A stretch of DNA of 64,000 bases, taken from Hemicentrotus pulcherrimus. Its lineage: Eukaryota > Echinodermata > Echinoidea > Camarodonta > Strongylocentrotidae. Positions 49,947-61,388 of this stretch are shown piece by piece. The first letter of the stretch is position 1. Each line of letters opens with the position of its first letter. The notes below the pieces were generated by a model that did no database searches, had not been told where the DNA came from, and saw only the letters and a list, made by a program, of their open reading frames with translations. A program made the translations under genes and the position numbers. Where the stretch lies: NCBI GenBank assembly GCA_003118195.1, contig BEXV01001750.1, positions 29,939 through 93,938 of the forward strand, read 5' to 3'.

Positions 49947-52068
49947 ACAAATCTTGTCTATCTTACATTCAGAACTTTTACAAAGGGTTCTTGTCTCTGC
50001 AACTACATGTACAACTGTAGACCCGCCATAATATGAGAGCAAGCTTTTCCATTGATCTTACAATGGTGCAGTTATTTGTACTGTTATGATGAAAGACTAA
50101 ATTAAATAAATAATTCATATGATGCAATATTTAAATGGAATCAATACAATTTGGAAACTCCTGTTTAAATTGCAAACATGCATACATGCCTACTATCTAG
50201 TCTACATTTCAGACATAGCAATGATACGATTGTTCGTACAAGCCAAAATAATGACCAGTGTATATAAGGCTAATTCTTTTGCATCCTTATTCATTAGATC
50301 TGAGAGAACATGAATAGTATGCTACACATGTACATACATGCTACAAAATATACACTTAGTGTATTGCTTGTAACCCTTTGTTGCAATCACCATGGAAACA
50401 CATTCAAGGTTCACCTGAGAAAGACTGGTCAGCGAGACTAGAGACAAAAAGCCTAATTAGACTTGGTATTGCGATAAACATTGAGTCATCATTGATTACT
50501 TTCATGCCTAGATTATACAGCAGTCCGATCCCAGCCTTGTCAGATTGTGGCACGTGTGATTCATTGACACACACTCTAGACTGGCATGCCCTGACCGCAC
50601 ATGCATCATTGCTCATAAATATCATCTACCCATTCACTACTATTCATTACTCCTACAATATCTACATAATATTGAAGCTTTACTTATGATAGGTCACTCA
50701 TAAAAACATTGGTAAATTTATCCCTGATTTTCTTTCTATCCGTCTATCATGACAAATTTTCTTTCCCTAATTATTTCTGAAGACAATTTCACAGATCAGA
50801 CTTGAATCTTGGTAATAGATCGATATCCCAATGTATATAATGGATATTCAAGAAAATTTGATGAAGAATTACCATGATGATTCAATATTTAATACCGCCA
50901 TAAAAAACACACTACTCTACATGTACCTAATCAGACTTGAATCTTGGTAATAATAATACAGTACATACACAGTGTACAGTATATCCGAAACAAGAAAAAT
51001 CATATTTTATATGCTATACCATATTTTTCAACGAGCAGTCATGTCTTTTTTAAATAAAAAAAAAAATGATATAGAGATAGAAGATGAATTTTCAGGATAT
51101 CTGTCATCAATCAACTAACATGTAATATGATATGCTCATGTATGATATATGCTCAATATGTCTTGCTCTACAGTTCATTGATACCTTACAATTTCTTGAT
51201 TTCCTGATTTTGTATTGACTTATATCTTGAGATATGATTAATCATTTCCTGTCATATTGATCACCTTGTCATTAGAAATTATGGCCAACTTCAAGATTTA
51301 TTACTGTCATTCATACAGGCCTATATTATTAGTCATCTGATTCATGACCCAAATATGCAAAATTGATCTTGGTTTAGCTTCTATTGTGGTTTACTGTTTT
51401 GTTTGAGAGTCTGGTTCAATAGGATTCACCTTCTCAATGCAGCCTTCTCTCTTATAATTATTTGATTATCAATTTCTGTTAAGCTTTAGCCTTTTATAAA
51501 TCTCATTCCTTGCGCATAAATGATCCATCCTGTGACTTTTCATTCGTGGATTCACAGTAGATGATCCACAGTGCAGTTTACACGCAAATTTTTTTGAACT
51601 TGTAGAATACTATGAAAGCACAGATCAATCAGGTCTCTTGAAAATGTGTTGTACCAAAATCAACTTATACATGAATGAAGGTACAACCAATTGATAAACA
51701 CATACTGCTACAACTCAATCGCTTGTTTATTTAGATAGAACCCGTCTGTGCTATAATAAACATCAGAAAATATGACAAAAGTCTACAAAATGGCACAGGC
51801 GTTTTTGCGAATGTTGTTCCCGCAGGAGTAAAAACAGTCTGCAGAGGTTGTGTGGGCTGGCCCGCTGTATATGAAGCAATGCAGAAGTTCAAGGTCGAGC
51901 CACCAAAGCCTCATTACAATCTGCAAATACACATTGGCTTCACGCACTCCGATTCACAACTTCTACTTTCCAGCCAGAGTCTTTGAATTATTTCATGCAC
52001 TACCGCCAAAGGACATGCCACATTGCTTCCAAAATGGGGTAAAACCTGAAACGTTCAACTGCATGAAC

Positions 52069-52097
52069 CTCATATATATATATATATATATATATAT
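52069..52097. repeat. (TA)n microsatellite
   Basis: About 14 TA units in otherwise unremarkable AT-rich sequence. Confidence 0.9.
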
Positions 52098-55000
52098 ACA
52101 GTAATACCCAAATGTTAACAATTTACTAATAATATATTTTGCATTCCTACACAATCACATTTATTGCCAAAAAACACTTAAATAGCAAACTTTCATTCAT
52201 GACCTACCCCATTAAAACATGCAACAAATATTTCAGGCATAGCTTTCTTTTCTTATCAAGGATACAGGTACCCTATCACTAACCAAAAATACTGGAAAGG
52301 GCACTAACCAAAAATACTGGAAAGGGCACCAACCAACCTTTTGATGTCAAATGCAGACCCCAAAATAAATGGAACACTTTGTGACATTGTTTCAGAAATA
52401 GCCAAGTACATGAAATGAAAAAGTGGGTTATTTTCATCTGTATGTATCATTCTGAAAATAAATAATTTTCTAACAATTTGTTTCATTATGTAATGTCGGA
52501 GTATGTGCATGATAGGCCCACATGAATGTCTAAGATTCTTATTGCAATTTTATCACTGATTACTGGTCGATATTAAAAGTACTTGCTCCTACTAGTACCA
52601 TTATGTTTCTAGTGATAGTTTAATGAGATATGAAACCGACCTCTCAGTTCGTCATTTTCTACTATAATTAGATCATGAAATATTCTGCATGGATCGCATT
52701 TAAAGCTTACTAAATGCTGATGGGAGGGAGGAAGGAATGTGTGAGATACGGACATTAACCAGTCATTGCATTTAATTACAACATAACTGAAATACCCGCC
52801 TGGTTTGGGCAATGGGGGCAGCACTGACATAATTGGCTTAAATGCATCCCACATCTGGATGCCATCTTCACTTCAATTGAAGGTTGAGGATGACAGAACA
52901 GTACCAAATAAGAAGCACAGATTTCCTCAACTTCTGCTAAGTTTATACGCTGTTTCATACTGTTTCTTCACCTTCTGATCTCTGTTCGATATTAATACAG
53001 ATACAAATATTGCAACAACTTACAATACATATGTAGTCTTGCTAAGTTTTTACACTTTTTTCAGATTTGTTCTTTCTGATCTCTGTTCAACTTCACTATT
53101 TTAGCAAATTAATAATATGTGGCCCTGATAGTACACAGTTTTGAAAAGTAAGAATAAGTTTAGGACATCAGATTCAGTATGTTACTAAATTTGAAGTACA
53201 TAATGAAAGTGAAGAAAGAAATGGAATACAAATTTAATAGAAATAGTAGTTCAGGTAAGTAAAAACCTAGCTTGAGGAAAATAAGTTCAAAGGTTTAAAG
53301 TACATGTAAAAAGTCAAGCCTATACAACAAAATAACTGTTTGGTGTATTGTATGTCAACACAACTTTATCAGTCGATGCAACACTATTCACTGTCAAGCA
53401 CAGTGTATGTCTTTATTTGAATTCTGTTCTCATTTTTACCCATTCAGAAAAAAGAAAAAAAAATATTCACCCCATTGTGGTTCTTGTATCCTTGTAACAG
53501 TCCAAGGTATCAAACTTTTCAAAGCTTCTCACTGCTACCGTAGGCTTCTGCCCCTACAGTTCACAAACACTGATCAAAAACAGAATGCAGTCCCAGTAAT
53601 TTCATGGACTGTACACACTCGGTCAAAATCCGAAAGGTTCAACAACGGTCTCCACAGACGAATGTGACACTTGAAAATATGCATCCAAACATTGAAAGTT
53701 TCAGCCTCATGAAAACAGGGTAAGTCAGTGGAGCACGAGTCCACCTCTGGAAACACTATATAAGACAGCACAAGAGACTACCTGTTTTACTTCAAGCACA
53801 TCAACACCTACATAAATGGAAAAGGAAATGAGGAACTGCAACCAATTTTGCGAGGCAATTAACAGACAAATAAGCAGACTTTGGTCTCGCCTTCAAAAAA
53901 GAGTAAATATTCTCTCAAAAGCTCATGTTCATTGGATAGTTAACGCTTCCAAGGTCTGTTTATTTGTGGAATACGAACATTTGAACAGATTTAAACACAT
54001 CAGTCATTGTGACAAACTGAACAATACTTTTTAATTGTATTGGAACATCAATAAAATCACCTGTGATTACATATTACAAAATGAATTGTAAAATGAGGAA
54101 TGCAATTGTTAAATGAAAGAATAAATCAGGGGAATCGTCATGGAGTCTGAAAGGGGGATTTCCTAGTTCATCTATTCTGTAACCAAAGCTGTAAACTTTT
54201 ATTTTAGTGTTCCACTTCCTTGTGCATTGAAGCTGACAGGTACAACTTGAAGATTGCTACATTCATTACAAAAGTGTTGAGTTTGGATGGCTTATGTCAT
54301 GCACCAGATTCTTAATAGCGTTTAAACACTGTCTGATCCCTTGCTCGACTGTTAAAAAAGGATCTACATTTTGTTTTTGTGGCATGATACTTGTTTTAGG
54401 CACATACATGTATGCAATTGTCACCTTATTTATAGCACAACATAATACATGTAACATGTGTAATCATAAGGAGCTAAAGACACACAGTGACCCAAAAAGT
54501 CTACAATTTCTAAATTACACTTCTGCCCAAATCACTTAATTTTGTCACTTGTATCATCTCCATACATTGGCAAAAAGTTAGAAAGGAGTATTTCATCTGT
54601 TTGGAGCCAGAAGAGAAAAAACTTTATAAAATACCCTTCCAGGACCACAGACGGTCTCCCTTGATGCCTATGTTTCAGCCTTGGTCCATAAGATAAAAGA
54701 CCCAAGGATTAGTACACAAAGGGTCAAAGGGTACTTCTAATCCTCTCATTAGTCCCACCTCCTAACTTTAGTGATGGTGGTTGACTGTCGATGAGCTATC
54801 TTTAATATGAAGACAGGTGATACAAAAGTGTGGCTGGCGTGAGATCAACAGTGAGATCATGACACACAATCTCTGGACTCATCGCTCATGAGGAACTGTT
54901 CATCAAGTATTTTGCACAGGTGAATTCCTCACAATACCTCAATAATATCTCCATTTAAGAACATAGCACAAGTTACAAAAACAGAAGTGTCAACTACAAG

Positions 55001-55390
55001 CTACAGGAAATTCCGCTATTATCCTGGACTGCAGTCAAAAGCATCCATGATGAAAAATCTATTCCTGATGTCCACTTCCGTATCTGCAAATTTCAACTCA
55101 AGTCAACATGATTACATGTACATGTTTAGCATCGAAGAGTGCAGTTGTTAACTATTTAATAATACCTGATTTATTCACGTCCTCTAACTTCTCAGATGCC
55201 TAATACAACTGTCACATTTGTTTGAACTATAGAAGAACCAACATTGTATCTACTATGGGGAAAATAAACTTACTTATTATCTTGGCCGAGATACAAACAC
55301 CAACAACACTATACAATCTAGTGGACAAACAGTATGGCTGACAAACGTATGCATGCCACAACACTAAAAATGACCCATGCCGATACAGAC

Positions 55391-55539
55391 CTAACTTTCG
55401 GCACTCCGTATTTTGTGCCGTTGCGCTTAATTGTGTAGAAACCATAATCTTGGTCCTGACTGTCCCCTTTTCCATCGCATTGCTTAGAATGGTCATAATC
55501 CTCGTAAAGATCCAAAGCTTGTTTCTCCTTTCGTGGCAT
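55391..55539 (-). CDS. Weak candidate alternative first coding exon
   Basis: An ATG at 55539 with A at -3 (CCAAGATG) and an in-frame TGA a few codons upstream opens 49 codons beginning MPRKEKQALDLYEDYDHSKQ, rich in charged residues. The first phase-2 donor in the frame (AG|GTCTGT) would join the EVH1 exon at 45276 in frame through an AGC codon. That donor is poor (C at +3), no family similarity is recognised, and short frames like this arise by chance. It is listed as a possibility only. Confidence 0.25.
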
Positions 55540-58500
55540 CTTGGAAATAAATGGTCATCTCACTAATGAAGTCAGTGATGCACAACTGGAAATGGTTCTC
55601 TCGCCAACAAGATGATGCCAACCCGACTATCATCCAATCTCATATACACCTATATGTATCAAAGGATTGTACTTGGCTACTTATTCCGTTTTCGTCTTCT
55701 AGGATCTCTCTCTCTGTCAGGGGGTTCTACATCTATCTCAAGATGGTTGCCAGTTGTGCGGCATCACATAATCCCTTACTGGAGCAATGACAGATTGCTG
55801 ACACTAAATCGCATTCCACATTTTGACAAGTCACAAAGCAACCGCTTTAATAAAGTGGAACGTGTCGACAGTTCAGCATAGTTTGTTGTTTGAATACTAG
55901 TATTGTCAGTGTTTCATTGATTAATTTTGGGCGAGCCAAGGACGACTGTGTATGAACTCTTTTCTCAATGGCCTCAATCATGCATCTATGCAAATGAGCA
56001 ATTAGTACACTGATGAAGATGAGGTTGTACCATTCACACATGCATATCTAATGTGTTAATTAGTATGCAGAACTACTGACCCAACGACAGCTTGTGCTTC
56101 ATAGTTCAAGCACAGATTTCAAGAGCCATTGAGTCACAGGATCATGAGTACCGGTAGGTACATTAATTATGTACATTTATTGATCATTAGCTACCAATTA
56201 AATTCTTTCTGGCTGAATTCACAAATCTCAAACGATTCTTTGTTTGCATAAACATAAAATGTGGGCCTACATATAGTCTACATATCATACTGATGCCTTT
56301 TTTAATCACCTATTTTTCATGGGAGTGATTTGTAAATCACTACCAGTACATAAGAGTATTACCATGCCATAACATGAGAAGAGTAGCTTTCTAAGTTTGA
56401 AATGAGAGCCGCAGGGGTTGATCTCTTAGATAGATCTATTACGCAGGAATTATTTCAGTTTTGCATTAAGACCACATGTACATTGTTGCCATTCATTATT
56501 TATCCCAAAATAAAATAAGTTCTTTTGAAGTAGTATCACTAAAATTTAGACTTCTCCAAATGTAAGACTCTCACTTCAAGTGTTCCTAATGGTCTGATAG
56601 CCATATACATGTACATGTACATAGAAAGTAGCACTTCAACTCAATTGACATCTGCTACCATATGTAGGTTGCTTCTAACCCTTGACACAAACTACGCAGG
56701 ACTCCATGACTCACTAGCGAGATGATGGCCAGTCATGTTTGGAGGAATTTTGAGTCCATCTGCTTTTATATGATCAAATGTCACTAATACTAACACAATC
56801 AGGGCACAAGATTTCGAGCGTATGACTTCAGGAGTTTCACTTCAATATAGATTTCATTAAATAACTCTTCCTCATGTAGTGGGTGGATCTTGTTATAGGT
56901 TATGAGACACTACACTGATTATTATGTCTCTATTAGTTCTGTTCAATATACAGTATACAATTGAAAGTGGATTTTAAAATCATAAAAATATGTACTTGAA
57001 GTCTTAAAACAAAAAATGATTTAATTCTCTTTGCATGCTGTACACAATAACGATTTCTTAAAGAGAAAATGATGATTAATGGTGATAAATCAATATACTG
57101 TCCACAAATCTATGCCAGTCTGAATGTGAAACTAAATGTGGTTAAGACATTTCTAATACTAGCTCCAAATGTATATTTTCATAAGCTTCCTTGTAAGCAA
57201 TGCTGGACTAAGACGGAACCAGCAATGTATGCAAATAATAATCTGCCAAACTTAAAACAAGTTCCACATATAACTTGCTAAAACCAATTTTTATAAAATA
57301 TCAAAAGTTTGGCCCGATCACTTGACTAGGCTAGCATATGAATCTAAACAATTATATTCTTAGTATATGTATACCGGTATGTGCAAATGCTTCCAGTGTA
57401 TCTACAGTGTAGGTGTTGGTTTGTAAGACAAGGAAGTAAGTATTGTAGTGGTCCAAGGATGCAAGACCATAGAGGGCAGAGGTTACACGGCAGGATGTTC
57501 ATATAGGAAAGTGAAATGATAATAACATATTTCCTTTCATTTCATCTTTCATATATAAATTCATGAGCAAAGCATTAAACTTGATGTTTGAAGTGTTTGA
57601 AAAATACTTGTCATAATCAGCTGTTGATAGCCAGCAGAGTGTTGAGCTTTAACTCAAATCATTCTTCATTGAATCAATACCCTTCTGCATCTCGGCAACC
57701 AACACATATCCATTGAGGAAATGATCTAAAGGAAAAATGTTCTTCATGTAGACATAGTCCTACAAAAACACAGAGCCTAAACCTTTAAAAAGTCATGAAA
57801 ATTATATTAATGCATCTTATCTTTGTTGTATATCACATTCTAGGAAAGAAGCTGCTTTATGCCCCAAGGCCCAATTCATACATGATAAATTCAGAAATGA
57901 TCATAGCAAAACTCAAGTAAATACAAACAGATGTATGCTGAATCTGCATTGCAATTTGAATTTGCCAGACGTTAAACATGTACTACACAAACTTCATTAG
58001 TTTAGATAAGCTCGTATTAAAGTCACTCATAAATACCTCAGAAGTTACAGCTTAATCTGTGTCTTTGCAGCAAATCCAGTTGATATTTCCACAGAGACAG
58101 CAAACAGATCAAACGTAATTACCTACAGACATTGGCGAAAAACACTAATACCTGAAGAACGCTATTCAGTGCTTACTCTGAGCATTCTTCAATATAGACA
58201 TGCAAGATCTCATATAAGATCGAGTTATTTGTAGAACTCACAGCAAAAATAGAACATTTGGTTGGGTCCCCCCAGGAACAAAAGGCATACCACAGCCAAA
58301 ATATTGCTCTATATGAAACTGTTATTATCATTTCCTTTTCAGTGATGCATTGGCCCAGCTGAACTTCATATTTCATCTTTTTGTGGGCGGGGAGGTGTAT
58401 ACCAACCCGACACGTGCCAAAATATACATAGTCCAATCAGGGAAGGAAGAGAGAGGAAACAAGAATAGCACAACAAAGTTTTCCATTCATAACCACAGAA

Positions 58501-58852
58501 GCCATAGTCAACAGGCAGATCTAGTTAGAGGGCAGTTGATGCTGATGTGAAAAACAGGAACCACAAGTCTCGGTCAATTTCAGATGGAAGTTCACGTTAT
58601 GTGGTGGTAACAAGAACTGGTGTACATTACAAGTCATGGACCTACTCCAGCGATGTAGCAAATAGATTTACTATTCTCATAAACACTCTATGACAGAAAA
58701 TATAATTGCTCTGTTGGAGTAAATGATTTCTTCAGAAAGCATGGTATTAAAGGTAGAGCTCACCATAATGAACACAAGTCTTCATATCTTGTTATTAGAA
58801 AATATAACATCTCCAAACATCAACTTACATGTACATGTATGTAACACAGAGA

Positions 58853-59365
58853 CCTTAAAGGTAATACAAAGTTTTGGTATGGGGTCATGAATTTGGTTCA
58901 AATGAACATATTGGAAGCATATGCAATCCTACAATATTCAGTGATCGTTGTCGAGGTTGAAATCGAGTCTACAGTTATGAAATTATAAATAATAGATTCC
59001 TTAATTGTATAGCTCCCTCTCAAGGTCAAGATATTGATTAAGCTATAAAACAACGTTTCTTGACTAAAATCAACCGATTAGCTAATACCGTTTGGAAATT
59101 ATATATCACAACTACATATTCTGAGATTTTCATGGTCGCAGCTACTATCGTACGGCTATTGTACAGCTATTTGAAATTCATCAAAATTTATCAGGAGCAC
59201 CGATAAATTATTATATTCAATTTTTCTTAAAACAGAAGTGTTTTAGGGGCTAATTTTCTAGTGCTTATAAAACATCCACAGGGGCATCCAAATATAACAA
59301 AATTGTAAAGAGTCACTATCCACCCAATTTTCGAAATTTCCCAAAACTTTGTATTACCTTTCAAG
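58853..59365. mobile_element. MITE with AAAGGTAATACAAAGTTTTGG ends
   Basis: Left CCTTAAAGGTAATACAAAGT and right ACTTTGTATTACCTTTCAAGG are inverted repeats extending about 25 bases with one indel. The interior (about 460 bases) is AT-rich and non-coding. Target duplication is unclear. Confidence 0.72.
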
Positions 59366-59628
59366 GGATGGCCTGCTGGAAATCCATGCATGTTGAATGT
59401 CATTCGCTTGTCCTATATTGCACGCAAATGCGGAGCGATCATTTTGAAGCAGCGAAAAATTAGCGTTAAGGGTGGGGTGGGTTGCTTTCATGTTCGTTAT
59501 TCTTCGTGTGAATGCGAGCTGCATAGGGAATTATGTGTCCGTTTTACCGATTATATACGGAGAATCCCGATTACTGCTCGAGCCGGGCCAAGCTCGAAAC
59601 CACCACGATCAGTGACTTTCTGATCCCT

Positions 59629-60068
59629 TTAAAGACCCTGTCCGAAGTGAAAAATGAAATAGATGAATTATATATAAAAGGAAAGCTAACAAGCCATAGA
59701 TTACACTAATACCATTTATATGCTACTTTAGTGCCTGTCAGACGAGTAACAGCTCTCTGAAAACTCGAAATCTAAAACTTTGAAAATCGGGAGTTGAATT
59801 GATGACATCATCTTATGTGGAGTACGCATATTCACAATGACTTTGCATTAATTAAGCACGGCTCATCGCCTCAGCTATATAGGAGAGCCGATCGGTGCAC
59901 ATGTTATGTCGTCACTGTAACTTGGAGAGATGCGGAAAATAAGGTTTTGATTCGCTTTTATGCAATACTGAAAGGGAAAATATTTTTGAATTCCTTTACA
60001 TTTGTATTCTATGTTCATTCAGCTTTCCATTGATAAAAAGTTGAATTTTCATCGGAAAGGGTCTTTAA
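59629..60068. mobile_element. MITE with TTAAAGACCC ends
   Basis: Left TTAAAGACCCTGTCCGA and right TCGGAAAGGGTCTTTAA form imperfect inverted repeats about 440 bases apart. Sub-terminal GTGAAAAATGAAA and GAATTTTCATC also pair loosely. It starts about 260 bases after the previous MITE and shows no coding capacity. Confidence 0.65.
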
Positions 60069-60855
60069 GACAAAAATTGTAACTCCTGTATATCACATGT
60101 ATGTACTGATTTCCAAGAAACGGTCATTCAAATTTCATATCGAGAACATGAAAATAGCATCCAACACTTGAAACCTTACATATTTTATACTGGGGCTCAA
60201 ACTCACAGCCTTTGCATCTCCAGATGTAGATGTTGATTGAGAAACTTTTTTTTACTTTTTTTTCAAAAAGTATTTTTATAAATACTTCACTTACAAAAAT
60301 ATCTTTTCAAGAACACACGGATGAAAACATTGCAGTATACCATGATTAAGATTGAATAAATGTAAGGCTTAGCTGTTTCTGCCAAGTCAAACAAAATAGA
60401 AGGATGCCATTCTTCAAAAGTCTCCATAGATAACAATCTAGATTTAACCAAACATTATATAAGCCTACATGTACTCCATGTTACATAATTGTTTGGAGTA
60501 TGGCAAGTTTTGCATACCTATCTTGTAAAATGATAGAAGTTGAATGACATATTAAATATGAAACGTAGGCAACTAGCTGAAGCTGGCAGAGACTCAGAGT
60601 TCAAATTAATATAGATCCCTATAAGATATCATAAATGAGATCTGATATTACGTATTCTTTGAGTCCTTCCTTGATATGGAATACCCATCTAATCAATCTA
60701 TGCACAGGTGTAATTCATGACACATAGGCAGACAACAACAAGAGGATCCATGTCTTTCTCTAATCCTTCTTAATTTCTGCGGTTGCCTTCATGGATTTAT
60801 TCCAATCCAAGACAATTAGCTATGTCTACTCATATGCAAAAAGGAAGACATTCAC

Positions 60856-61388
60856 CTCATCGATTCCTTCACTTCCCTGCTCTTCAATTCTTTTGCAATC
60901 TGTTGCCAGCTGTCCTGGCTTTGTGGGTAATCTTGTTGAGGAGGCAACGCTATTCCGCGTCTTTTGTTGTACCACTCCTGATCATAGGCTGGCCTGCATG
61001 TAGCTGAAGCAGGAGGCTGCATTGGTGTGACCGGAAGGTTCATGAGCCTTTGATTTCCTTGATAGTGTTCACAAGGGAGGCCAAACCTGGAGGATGATGG
61101 GAGCATTGCCGATGGTGCACCAGCATCAAACCTTGAGGCGGGCTGGTGGGGCTGGTGCTGTCCCTCCCCGTCATGGGAACCTGTAGCCAGGGGCACTGCA
61201 GAGGTATCGAAAAAACCAGAGCTGCCGCAACTTACGCCAGAGCTACTCTCACAAACACTACTAACCCCATCGCCCCCTTCTCCTCCTCCTTCTTCAATCA
61301 TCTCCACGACAGGTCCCGAACGTAGCACTCCCTCTCGCATTCTGCCAAATTGCAGCGAAATGGTTATTTCTGCAGTCCAACCAGACAT
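60856..61388 (-). CDS. Candidate 177-codon first exon encoding an N-terminal extension of EVH1
   Basis: The frame opens at ATG 61388 (MSGWTAEITISLQFGRMREG) and runs 177 codons + 2 bases to a plausible donor, ATGAG|GTGAAT, just before an in-frame TGA. Phase 2 fits the one base before ATG in the EVH1 exon at 45108-45276, so the two would fuse as ...KESM-S-MERPV.... The protein is Gly/Glu- and Ser-rich, then Pro/Gln-rich with PAYDQEWYNKRRGIALPP, and looks disordered. I recognise no domain. Drosophila Ena also has long N-terminal isoforms (family knowledge), so an extension is not without parallel. It could also be the first exon of an unrelated gene or a chance frame, but 177 codons in AT-rich sequence is unusual. 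Confidence 0.5.

Larger units (their letters stand above)
45277..60855 (-). other. Upstream intron or 5' flank, 15.6 kb
   Basis: It holds a MITE at 45394-45513, (TA)n patches, the nested hAT pair at 47632-49093, a 62-bp tandem array at 49555-49946, a weak candidate exon at 55391-55539, and two MITEs at 58853-60068. The sequence between is AT-rich with many ACATGTACATG words. A non-coding first exon for the standard EVH1 isoform probably lies here or further up, but I cannot identify it. Confidence 0.5.

Noticed and set aside
59390..59623. 77-codon plus-strand frame in the spacer between two MITEs
   Set aside because: No recognised similarity and bounded by transposon ends; probably non-coding repeat sequence.
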